Positions 37,701-49,643 of a stretch of DNA of 64,000 nucleotides are shown here, one piece after another. The position numbers and the translations under genes are program-made. The notes beneath the pieces were generated by a model. That model was given only the letters and a program-made list of their open reading frames with translations, did not search any database and had not been told where the DNA came from. The DNA is from Zeugodacus cucurbitae (taxonomy: Eukaryota > Arthropoda > Insecta > Diptera > Tephritidae). The stretch is from assembly GCF_028554725.1 (NCBI RefSeq), contig NC_071671.1:62421001-62485000 (forward strand). Direction: 5' to 3'. How positions within the stretch are numbered: position 1 is the first letter of the stretch; each line of letters opens with the position of its first letter.

Positions 37701-40700
37701 CAAATGCAATGCCGTCTCGCCCGCATCCGACGATGGCAGACAGCATGTGAGGTCAGCACCCTCAGCCCAGACCTGCAACAGTTGACTCATATCCGCATTA
37801 ACAATAGCTTGTTCGAGATCACAACGTAGTTCATTATCATCCGCGCAGGTGCGCATCACATAACGTTTTGCAACATATTTGGCGCGTATGAAATCATAAC
37901 GCTCTTCCCTGTGGGAGAATAACATAAAACATAAATAGCTGAAATTAAAACATAACTCTAATAGCGTACACCTACATTGTACTGTCTGGTGTGAGTTTAC
38001 CCTTCCCCAACGTTGCTTCCATTATGTCATTTAGTGTACTGTTACCCATGGCGCGCGCAATCAGCAGATTTGCTGTGGTCAAATTGTCCAATGTGAGACT
38101 TTGTATGCGAGAATGATGTACACCGAGATCACGATGCACACCCGAGCATTGTATGCAAACGAGTATGCCGAAATTCAGACTGATCCAGGTGACATCATTT
38201 CGGGAACCACAATCACAACATTGATCATTACCCGGCAACATTTGGACGTATCTAAAAATAAAAATAAAAAACATTCAAATAGAATAATGCATAAAATAAA
38301 AATAAAACGTATATACCGTATAACAGTCTTTTGAAGTTCCACTAGACTCGGACTCATTTGCGGATTCGCATGTTGGAATGCTTTAGCTAAAGCCTTCTCT
38401 TTGCAGTTAGCCAGAACTGCCATCCAGGCTTTTTGATCTGCTTCATCTTCAGCTTGAAAGTGGTATGGACGATTGTCTAAAAAGAAAACAACAAAAAAAT
38501 ATTAAAGGTACTCTATTGCTATTTATATTTCATAAACTATTAAACATTATTTAGTGTATATTACTAGTGAGCACTTACAACTGATTAAATCAAAGCCGCG
38601 CTTGTCATCTGGTACTGGCTTAATTTGGCATGTTAATAGATTGACGCGTGTCGGCGGCTTCGACTCATCCGCATGGCATATGTCCAGAAAACCGTCAGCT
38701 GTTACGCGACAACGTCTCTTCTGCCAGACGCGCCGCACTTTGCCTTCACTCTTCTTCAGCAGATGACCGGAACGTGTCACACCGTGATGTTTATCGCCTT
38801 GTAATTGGTGCAGCGAATAACCACCAGCATTGGCGGCACCCTTCTCTGGCGGCACATTATCTGCTCGCTCAAAATCGGGTGTACTGCGCAATAGTGTTCG
38901 CAAATCGAGTAAACTGCGCCGATCTTCATCTTGCTTCTGCTTGATCATTTGCAGTTTCTCGCTTAAATCGCTAATATACGTGCCAAAATGTTCGATCGTT
39001 TGTAGGCCATCCTTGAAGTAACTGGCGGAGAGAAACGATTACAATCAAATGAATTACCAAATGAAAGGAATTAGTATGCAAAACACAAGCGCATGCGCAT
39101 TACTCAGTACACACAATGCATATTTGACTGTACACAAATTACAATTGACTTACTTATTTAGCGCGTGATAATACTCGATGAAATGCTGCAGCAGCTCTAT
39201 GCCAGTTTTTGTTTTAATTTCCTTATATTTCAATAAATACTGCAAGGTGGTCGACACAAGGCGTTGCGATGCGATACAATAAAAAGGAAGCACCAAAACA
39301 ATATAAAAATAAACATGTAAAACCAATTGGAAAAGTGAAAAATAAATGATACTCGTACATACATAAGTAAACAACGAGTCGACGAGCGAGCGAACGTATA
39401 CACTTACCTCGCACGTTTGCAACTGATAGAGACGTCGTTCCTTTTCCATTTCATCCGCTACGACAGCTGCATCGATTTCGGTACGCACCATGCCTGCCTC
39501 TTTGGCTTGCGCCTTTTTCTCCTTTTCGATTTTTATGAATTTCGCTTCGTAATCCTTTGCGGCCTTGTCGAAAGGTCGCTTCATGTCGCCCTTCACACCG
39601 CGCAACTCGCTCTTTAGCATTGAATCCACCGGAAACATGATGATGTTATTGATGTTTTGCATCTGCACATCAAATATAAAACGTAAACGATTAAACGACA
39701 ATAAGCGATTAAAAGAATGTTTTAAGCAAATAAATAAATTCGCCGATTTGAGTAGAAACCTACCAGCGTTTTCATTAAAGCGCTGAGCTCCTTTGTGACG
39801 ACGGAGAACTTGAGAAAAGCAGCGCCGATATCCGGCTCATCTTGGTCAATCACCTTGCCGCCAAGGCGCTCCAATGCGCCCACCAGAAACATTTCATTGT
39901 CCACATGTGCTGTGTTGGGAAACAATATTTGAATGTGATGAATGACTGCCACTTGAAATGACAGCTGCAAAATACTTACTATTTCCGGAATTGTGTATCG
40001 CTTTCACGGACTTTTTCAATTTTGTTAGACCTTCCCTATCGAATTCGAGACGCTGTAAAGAGTAAAGGTATCTATGTTACATAAGATCGAAAGGTGTATA
40101 CAGATTAATATTCTTATAGAAATGTATTCGTTTGATTCTAAAACTAGTAATACTTCAGCTCAATTAAATTCAAGAAAAGTATAATCCACTCGTTTTAAAT
40201 TACATAGGTCTACAACTTTGCTTCCGCCGTTTTCCAATAGATGTCTCTAGGGTCAAGCACTGGTCGATTAAATCTATATTTTTATACTCTCGCAACAAAG
40301 TTTCTAAGAGAGTATTATGGTTTTGTTCACATAACGGTTGTTTGTAACACCCAAAACTAAACGAGTTAGATATACGGTTGTATATACCAAAGTGATCAGG
40401 GCGACGAGGCGAGTCAAAATCCGAATGTCTGTCTGTCCGTCCGTCCGTCCATCCATCCGTCCGTCTGTGCAAGCTGTAACTTGAGTAAAAATTAAGATAT
40501 CTTGATGAAACTTGGCACACTCGTTTCTTGGCACCATAGGAAGGTTGCTTTCGAAGATGAGCAAAATCGGACCACTGCCACGCCCACAAAATGGCGAAAA
40601 CCGAAAACACATAAAGTGCCATAAATAAAGTAATGGAAATTAAATTTGGTACAAAGGATCGCACTATGAAGGGGCATATTTGGATGTAATTTTTTTGAGG

Positions 40701-43700
40701 CAGTGGGCGTGGTCTCGCCCCCAAATAGGTTTTTTGTATATATCTCGCAAACCAATAAAGCTATATAAACCAAACTTTCTGCAGTCGTTTCTTTTAGCCA
40801 CTTCTTAATACAGTCCAAAAATGAAAGATATCGGATAATAACCACGCCCACCTCCCATACAAAGGTTAGGTTGAAAATTACTAAAAGTGCGTTAACTCAC
40901 TAACGAAACAAGTCAGAAACACAAAATTTTACAGAATAAATACCAGAAAGAAGCTGCACTAAGATTTTTTGACAAAATGGAAAATGGGCGTGGCATCTCC
41001 CACTTATGGGTCAAAACCATATCTCAGGAACTACTCGACAGATTTCAATGAAATTCGGTATGTAATATTTTCTTGACACCCTTATGACACATGTGGAAAC
41101 TGGATGAAATCGGTTCAGAACTACGACAACTTCCCATATAACTAAATTTTGAATTTCATCTAATTCCTTCACTTTATAAGATATACATACATTAGAAACC
41201 AAAGAACACAGCGAAATAAAAATTTTTACACAAATACTGTATATGATCCGTGGCGCTACTTGTGAAAAAGTTGTCGAAATCGGACTATAACTTTTCAAGG
41301 CCCCGGATATCGAATATGAAGAACTCAGTGCCTTATGGTAATTTTTCACCGAAAATATCGGTAAATCTCTCAGATATCTTAATTTAATTCAGAGGAAATC
41401 TTTTTCTTCTAATAGTGCGCCTCTGTATCAGAAAAGGTTAAAATCAGGTCATAACTTCCCCTAGCTCTCATATAGCAAATTATAGGATTTTCAAAAATAC
41501 GATGGGCTTAATAGCTTATAAATCGGTTAATATATGAAATATCTTAGCCAAATTATATGAGCATATAATCTTAGATATAATGTATGTTGGTGATGAAAAT
41601 GAGTTTAATCGGCTCAGGAATTACCTCAGTCTATATACCATATATGATGATTTTCGTTTTTCTATTGGACTTTATACCGAATATATGGGTCAAATTGTGT
41701 GTTATCTTAATAAAGTAGCGTAAATTGCGAGAGTGTAAAATGTTCGGTTGCACCCGAACTTAGTCTTTCCTTACTTGTTTATATCGATCTTTGTGTCAAC
41801 ATTTAACTCAACAAAATTTTGTAGAGATCTGTTTGCATCCCAAACATATTCCCAACTGAAAATGTCACTTTTTGAGCCGAATTCTCGACGTTTGCGGGAA
41901 TGTCTCTAGGGTCAAAAAAAGTGCGGCTGAGCTCATCGACATTTGTAATAGAAAAAAAAACGGCGGAAGCAAAGTTGTAGACCTAATAATAAGTTAATAA
42001 ATAGTCGAGAGACTCTAGTATCATAAAGACATGAGAAGGGGGTCTAAGTCTAAGAAGTGTCTACAGGGATCTACGGTGGAAAATGAAATATATGCGAAGC
42101 AAGTAAAGTAAGGCTAAATTCAGTGAACCTGATATATATACATACCTATATATATCTAATTCGTTTAGTTTTGTAGAACAATGTAAGTATACCGATACCG
42201 TTTTTCAAAAATATTACTAGTAATTACTATTGAAGAAGACTACAGGAAGTTCTCAGTGCATACGCCTTATTCAGTGCAATAATACGAGTGCACGCACATC
42301 GTTATATCGGTATTGTCACATCGTACTGCAACAATGTGATAAAATTCATCGCATTCCATTGCGATTTAATTTGATTTTGCCATTTTTCCATATATTTAAG
42401 TAAACAATTGAACTGAACTGAGCAAGACAAACGGTCGACCCGATGGTGGCCTGCAACCGATTCGAAAACGATACAAGGTCGTCGCAGTTATTAAACTTAA
42501 TAACCCATTTATTTGTGCACTCAGAATAAATAAAACAAAAACTGAATTTGTTCATTTTAAATTTACGTACACAAGTCAGTGGCTCACCCATTCCACTCTA
42601 CACCCATATGCATTTGTTTTTTTATGGATGTACATATGTATATTCGTATGTATGTACGTAAGTTTGTATGCACTTATGTAAGTGTAGCAAATACTGCATA
42701 TATTCTTAATTGTAAATACTTTTGTGAATACAATACATTTTTCTTTCGCTGCTTAACATATACATACATACATGTAAGTATATATATGTGTGTGTGTGTG
42801 TATTGTGCACGATACTCTCGTGTTATTGTTATTTATCAGCAGAAGTCATAAATAACAAATTAAATTATATACGAAAACAGCGATGTTAATCGAATAAAAT
42901 GACACACTACTACACCACTCAACCACTTTGTTAACGCTTTAATAGAAACAATGTAATACATATGTATGTATAAATGGCATACATATGTAACTGACATTAT
43001 GCTATAAATATGCACAAATGTACAAATTTAAGGAAGTAACTATAAAAAAAATTTTAATAGTATCCTTTGCAAAAGTTATGAGGCTATTCTACTCTTGATT
43101 GAATCATAGGGGGAGAGGGTGTTAATTGGATATATATGAGGAGACTCCTTCCATATCATACATATGTTTAAGCTGTATGGGTCTGCGCTAAACAACTATG
43201 AGTATATCCTTACAGCATTGTACAGAAATATCTAATTAAATAAAGATCCAACGGATTCACTATGATTGTCCAAGGCACTATGTTATACTTCCACAACGTA
43301 ATAATGGTGGATATTCTTTTGATTTAAAACTAACCATTTTTAAATTTGTATGAAAAAAGTTAGGTTTAATTGTTAAAGTAAAACAACCAAGATATGAGCG
43401 TACACACTTTTCATGTTTTATTAAAAAACACAACTTGTCAAGGTAGTTATATGTATATACTAATTTAAAATCAAATAAGTTTTGAGTATTTAAAAGAAAA
43501 TATTTGAACTTTAATTAATGACCTCAAAGTTAATGAATGAACTTTCAGTTTAATTTTCGATCGATGAATAAATAATGAAAGTGTTGAAATAACTTGGAAT
43601 GTGATATGTTGTGGGTATTGAACCGAGTTTCATTGGTCACTGACCAAATCACACGCAGTTAATTTTTTTTTTTTTTATTTCCAAATGACACATGTACATA

Positions 43701-46700
43701 CATACATACATGAATATCACGGTGTTAAGAATATGCATCCGTGAACGCAAGTACAATCAGCATATATAATTATGAACGTACATATGTACATACGGTATAA
43801 GTAAGATAATACTGTATATGTGGCTACAATATACGAGTATATGTACTTTTATTATGACTTTACCGGTATTATTATTCTACTTACTCATACAGTATGATAT
43901 ATAACAAAACAAAAACATTTCAAAAATTCCGATGCCATATCTCTTAATGGCATTGTTCTCCTTCAACTTTACTAATAAACAAACATGAACTGTTTTTTTA
44001 TATAACGTTTGGTTGTGATAAGTTCAAACTCGTTTTCAAATTTATTTAAAAATTTAGAAGTAATAAAAACCCGCCACATTGTGCAATCTTATTACTTTAC
44101 GCCCCTCAGTCATAAATCCGTCTAATTTTAAATGGAACAAAGATAACTTCTCCCCGGAAATCAGGCATTTTCAACAAAATATCGGAATTTACTCACACAC
44201 ATTTGCATAGTATTCGTATGAGATAACGCATATAAATATGTAAATAGATGTATGTTCAAATGTATATATGGACATATGCATGCCTGCAAAAGATTCAAAT
44301 CTCGCAATGCGACTGTAGCAACATGCGTGAAATTGACAGCACTGGCTTAATTGGACTTTGCAAGTTGCCAGATATTCATGTGTATTGGCACGGAATATAT
44401 AAACAATCGGCTAATGTTTTCACGACAAGAATCGTCAACATCAATCACTTTCCTTGTACAACGTGACACTTTAAATACATTTTCAAACTATTAAAATTAA
44501 ATAATTTAGATATGCCGCTAATGTTTTGGCTTTCGTTTTCTTTCAGCACCTGCTCACGGTGCGGCAGTGTTCTATAATTAACCATCGTTTAATGAAATAT
44601 GAAGCCATTCATTCCAACAGACACTTGTCGAAACACAAGGCCATAAAAGACAAACAAAAATATTCACGAATACAGCACTAAGTACACAAATAAAAATTAT
44701 ATGTACATATATTTAGAACACAAGAACATCAGCTATGTTTATAAACAACACTTTCTCTTGTGTTGTTATCACCAGAAGATTAAATTTGCAAAAAAATGTT
44801 CCAGAGAAATACAAGTGTAGTACATAACACAGTGCAGTGGTATAACCGCTCATAATTCTTACTCTATTTGTACCAGCCTTGTTCGATTCGCTACTCTTCA
44901 AGTTTCGGGGAATCGATAAGGACAGTAGATGGGCATTATCTTATGTAAAACAAACTGAACTTCCATTCAAAACCCGGTCAAATAGTGTATGAATCATAAT
45001 TATTTTAAGTAAGAGTTGGATTGACATATTCGAATGTGGGGCTTAAAATTTTATTTTAAACTTTAATCAGACCAAAAATTCCTTAAGTTAGCAAACACAT
45101 GTTTTTTATTTCATTGAGGTAAACAGCTAATTAGTTGTTTATACCAAGCGTTTAACTACATATACATATTTAATAAAAATACATACACACATGCTATCAC
45201 ACAAACTCAACTGGAGGTATGGGCTTTTAATGCCTTGCAGTTTTTATTGGTGATGAGTAATCACAATTTCGTAAGAATTCATGCAAGCGCCCTCACTACA
45301 TCTTTTACAAGCACAGTTTATTCAAGTTGGAGTCTATTAATGTACGTTTCAGTTATTTAATCATATTTTATATAAAATTTCTGCTTTTAATAGCCTATTA
45401 TGATTTTATGTTGTGGATAAAAACCTTATTGGCGATTACAATTTAAGGAAACCAAATGAAGCCACATTAAATATTGTCTCTTTCTCTTTTACAACAACCT
45501 GTTAATGCTTTGGTTATTCGAATAACTGATGATACATACTATTCATAACTGTGGAGTTTTATTTCGCTAAACTACGTCAATGATGTCATAAACATTCCAA
45601 CTTATACGTTATTTAACATTGCCAACACAGAATTGGTTACATTTTGCATTCTCACCCAGAACTTTTCCTTCGAATAATTTTTGGGGATATTGTTGTAGTT
45701 TATACTTATATAAATCTAGCTCTCGTTCTGTTTAGTAGATCTAAATGTCGTTTAGAGTATCGGAAGTTCTTATCGTCGCTCCAACACCATATATTTCTGA
45801 CACCAATTTAAGTACAGCATGACTAAAATGCGCATATATTTAATAATAGGCATTATTTCCATTATTTTTGGAATGAATTGGATTTGATTAAATATGTGGT
45901 CTGGATAGCAAAAATATTAAAATAAATACATTCTTATTCTATTTCACACTATTAGCATATTCTTTTCACAAATGTATTAACAAAAATTCTATGGTGATTA
46001 TGTTCTGGCATTCACAGTTAGGAGTATAAATCTTTTGTATTAATGCTAGTAAAAAAATTAGAAAACAAAGAATATGAAATTTCACAACAACACCTGTTCT
46101 ATAGTAAACGTTTCTTTTGAAATTTTGCAGATGTATCAGTTAAGTATTATCTTTGACGTTCTCAACACAAAATTTGACTACATTTCAGTAAGTTGTGTTT
46201 TCAAAAAACGGACGTGCTAAAATATTCATATAAAAAAAAGAAATTTTACTAACATCGCTAAGCCATCAGAATTCTATGCCTAACAAACATAGGAATTCAT
46301 GTGCCCTATTTAATTTATATTGGCATATAACGACACCATGAACACAGTGGAACACCAAAAGAGACTGGAAAAAAAGCGATTCTGATTGGCTATTAAGTAA
46401 AGCTCAACGAGATATTGTTTACATATACAATGGAACTTCTATAACTCGAAGATCTCCATAACTAGAACACTTGAATTGGCAATAGCGTTTTGATGCCCAA
46501 TTTCATTCCCTAACACGAAGTTCTCCATAACTCGAACTCTTGATGAGGCAATAGAAGGAAACTTTCATACAAATTTCATTCCATAAATCGAACTTTTTGG
46601 TTAGGACATAATACAAAATTTAGAATTTTACTATCGAGGCAGAATTTTAAAAGAGTCCCTATATATTTTACGCAGACGAACAAAAAAAATAATATTACAC

Positions 46701-48044
46701 TTATGGATTACATAAACCATCTTACAAAGGCATGGGATATAGACGTCAAGAGCCAATAATAGGAAACTGCAACAAACAAAATTACGGAATATATGTTTTA
46801 ACGTAGGTACATAAAACTCTATGCGATATAAATAAATAAAACTGTGTATAAATCTATATTTTCCAGCTTTTTGAAAAATTTTATGTTTTAATGGAAATTT
46901 CTATAACTCGAGTTAGAGAGACATCTCGAAGTTTTTTTTGTGGATTATGGTGATTCGAGTTAGAGAAGTTCCATTGTATTTCTTTAATTTTGGTACTAAC
47001 AAAAAAAGCTGAACAAAATATTTCAATATAACTAGTATGTAATATATGACCTGGGGTAACTCTTGGACGGATTTCAGATACTATTAACACAAAACTACAG
47101 TATTTTTAAGATCAATTGTTGATGTGTTTATAGTTTTCGATTTTATATTTTCAAAATGTCAACTACACATATAAAATGACCATTGTTGTAAATTTGAACC
47201 GATTTAAATACACATTTCATATTATCCATACAATAAAATTATATGTTTTCGACAATTTTCTTTAGACTTTTAATAGTTGTCAACATGACACTTGTAACTT
47301 TGGGAGTGTGGACCTAATTAAGGAACTCAATTATGCATCATACATATTTCTCGCAAAATGCATCATATTTCAAGCAGAAGCAAATCAAACATATGGTCGT
47401 ACAAACATACTTATATATGTAAGTCATGACTTGAATTCAGATGCACATTTAAATATGTACATATATGTAAGTAAACACACATGTGCCGTTTCAAACGCAA
47501 CGAATGATCACAACGCATGTTTCTAGCAATGGTTATATTTAGAAGGATCGAAAATCTACCTACAATATATTTCGTCTAATGTCGCTAAAAACGTGCTAGT
47601 ATTCTGTGTACAATCCTAAGTATTAAAGTGAAAAATATGATAATTTTTTCAAATCATTATGGAAATGGTGACCCTTTAATTATCTTTCAGGGAAAATAGA
47701 ACCAATTAAAATGATAGTGCAAAGAAGGATACAAAAGCACTTTCCTTTGTCACGAATTATGTAGATAGAGGATTATAATATATTGGTTTGACTAAATAAA
47801 TTCATAAAATTCTGTAAACTGAGAAGAAACTAAACAACAACTTTAACAATTTAATAGTAGTACATAACTGAAAAATAATTTAAATTATAAAAATATAAAT
47901 TATATCTCTTACCTCTTCTAATACAGCTATAGTTTGACGACAATCTGGCATTCTGGATGCAAATGTCGAAGTTGTTGGAGAATTATAATCATCGCGAGTT
48001 TCCTCCACAAACTCTGCAATACCAATTAATGATGCTGGCGGCAT
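34800..48044 (-). CDS. Asap: Asap: ArfGAP with BAR, PH, ankyrin and SH3 domains
   Basis: Fifteen exons: 48044-47913, 40052-39980, 39909-39764, 39662-39408, 39239-39154, 39021-38579, 38476-38317, 38251-37976, 37908-37425, 37351-37232, 37155-36783, 36711-36199, 36145-36066, 35311-35069, 34997-34800; 1193 aa in frame. Order matches human ASAP1: BAR (about 1-290, starting IAEFVEETRDDYNSPTTSTF), PH (about 310-415), ArfGAP zinc finger (about 432-540; CCDCG, CIQCSGVHRDLGVHHSR with the catalytic Arg), ankyrin repeats (about 560-690), a Ser/Pro-rich linker with PPPGPPQ and APPRK, and an SH3 domain (1129-1190, CRALYDCAADNDDELEFKEG). Asap stimulates GTP hydrolysis on Arf proteins at membranes and links to Src-type signalling. 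Intron 1 is 7.9 kb and holds transposons. The 80 bp exon 13 is needed to keep frame. Confidence 0.96.
40207..41983. mobile_element. TA-flanked inverted-repeat element (Tc1/mariner type) interrupted by another repeat
   Basis: A 27 bp perfect terminal inverted repeat begins GGTCTACAACTTTGCTTCCG at 40207-40233 and its complement ends at 41983. TA lies directly outside both ends (40205-40206 and 41984-41985). ATGTCTCTAGGGTCAA occurs near each end in the same orientation (40241-40256 and 41900-41915), which is unusual for an inverted-repeat element. Most of the interior is a separate repeat (40280-41780). Without it the element would be about 280 bp, a miniature non-autonomous element. I see no transposase in it. 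Confidence 0.8.
40280..41780. repeat. Nested 1.5 kb non-coding repeat with GGGCGTGGC motifs and terminal hairpin
   Basis: This repeat interrupts the element at 40207-41983, possibly with an ATAT duplication (40276-40279 and 41781-41784). It opens with TTTTATACTCTCGC; a related inverted sequence GCGAGAGTGTAAAA lies at 41727-41740. Near its right end GTTCGG and CCGAAC (41742-41747 and 41754-41759) form a six-base-pair hairpin. Inside are a CTGTC/CCGTC microsatellite (about 40424-40468) and alternating CCACGCCCAC and GGGCGTGGC boxes (about 40579, 40705, 40843, 40986). No long frame exists. I recall similar abundant sequence in tephritid and other fly genomes but cannot name a formal family. Confidence 0.65.
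46428..46976 (+). mobile_element. Pogo-like miniature element, expanded copy
   Basis: A 549 bp element between TA dinucleotides (46426-46427 and 46977-46978). It starts CAATGGAACTTCTATAACTC and ends GAGTTAGAGAAGTTCCATTG. It is longer than the copy at 7564-7911, and its left part repeats the TTGGCAATAG/TTGAGGCAATAG block with TAACTCGAA-type phrases. Both termini carry the same base change (CAATGG against CAGTGG), so the two ends still match each other. Confidence 0.75.
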
Positions 48045-49643
48045 TTTCAATCACTCAAGTTTTCGATTTAATCAACAAAAATTTGTATACACTTGCACTG
48101 GAGGTATGCAAGTTTTAGCAATTGTTGAAAAGAAATTTGCTTCCACATTCACATAAGCGCCAACAATTGGTGCTAAAATTTTGTATACATATGAGTGTAA
48201 GTAAAATATGTAGTAGAACAATATTTCTCATTAGAATGAATATGAAAAGTCGTAAACACTATTATTTAAATAAACCGAATATTAACATAACATCTAACAT
48301 CAGCAAAAATATGAAGGCATCACAACGATTTTTAATCCTTTATAATTATAACTTATGTCTGTATATATTCATGAAGTTTGATTTGCACACCTTCCCACAA
48401 CAAGTAACACAATTTTGAGCATTACATATGTATGTGTAATATGCACGCATATTATATATATCTTATATTTTAAGAAAATTTATATTTTACACAAATTGGT
48501 ATATCTGCTCCATGGAGATTTGCTGTAGTAGTTTGACAACATCACGTTGTACGCATCATTTCACGATTATATTTCGCACTTCACCAACTCATTTTTCAAT
48601 TATCCTTTGCAGCCCCAAACTGTTTCACATATAAAAAGGAATAGAGAAAAATGAATAGCGTCGCAGTAGTTAACACCCATTTTCGTTCGTTCTCCTCTTC
48701 TCCATAAGTCTCATCCGTACATATTGTATCCAAAGCATTTGTGTTGGGGGTGGTTTAATCAAAGGGTAATTCTAAACTTAATACATTATGCACGACTAAA
48801 TCATAAACGCAATAAATCAGACGTCACTGCCACTGCCACTTCAACCTTCAAAATCAATGATCACTTTGTTAATATTTTTCTATATTTTCAATTCTTTTGC
48901 ACTACTTATCCCTACTTTGTTTTGCTATTTCTACCTATTTCGTATGCTTTTGCAAACGTCGACAAACAAAATCGCATTTGTGCATATATGCCACAATCAC
49001 TCTGATATTATCGAATTTACCCGTTCCACTGCTCCAACAAAGTACTCACTGATCGTCACACATTTTTTACAATTGTTAAATTTCCACTTTTCCTTTATAC
49101 TTAATCAACGAATTGTATGTTTTTAAGTAACATTTGCAGTTTATTGTTGAGATATATAATTTGTTTCACCACTTCATTGGCGAACGAGATAGCAACGATA
49201 GAATTCACGAAACCTATAAAAGTTAATGTAAAAGGAAAATCCAAGTAAAGATGACACATTTTCGATTAACACAAATTGTAACTGTCAATACAATGAAATC
49301 GTGGTAATGTGCAGACCACACTCTTGGATAGCAACAATTTTAAAATTATATTATTATTTCTATTATTTTATTGCGAACCGCATTTAAATTAATTGCTCGA
49401 TCATTCTTTTGCTTTTATATAAATTCATTCGGTTTTATATGCATGCCAATAAATCCTCAGAAATTTGTGAGTACTAATTTGTATTAATCTGAACGGTTGT
49501 TTATTTTCTTAGTAATCGATTACATATCGTTCAATGCTGATGTCAAAGAATTTGCGAATGCAACAGTGAAGTATAAAACACACCATTTGGTTTTGCTATC
49601 CGTGAACAATATAAATAATTAATATTAGTTAAATAATATTATT
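48045..49643. other. Divergent intergenic region, Asap and Nup50 promoters
   Basis: Asap (-) and Nup50 (+) start here head to head, 1.6 kb apart. I see no reading frame with family resemblance. A pyrimidine-rich patch lies near 48685-48712. The spacing is large enough for separate promoters. Confidence 0.5.

Larger units (their letters stand above)
40053..47912 (-). other. Asap intron 1
   Basis: The first intron separates the 44-codon first exon from the rest of the BAR domain. It contains a TA-flanked element with a second repeat nested inside (40207-41983) and a pogo-like miniature element (46428-46976). The remainder (41986-46427 and 46977-47912) is AT-rich with many TACATA-type runs. I see no nested gene on either strand. 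Confidence 0.7.

Noticed and set aside
40424..40468. Possible CRISPR-like or direct repeat array (GTCC/GTCT units)
   Set aside because: The units are four bases long without spacers: a microsatellite in a eukaryotic repeat.
40200..40851. Minus-strand frames of 174 and 119 codons in the Asap intron
   Set aside because: They lie in the nested repeat and read through a CCGTC-type microsatellite; other frames are equally open, with no protein family.
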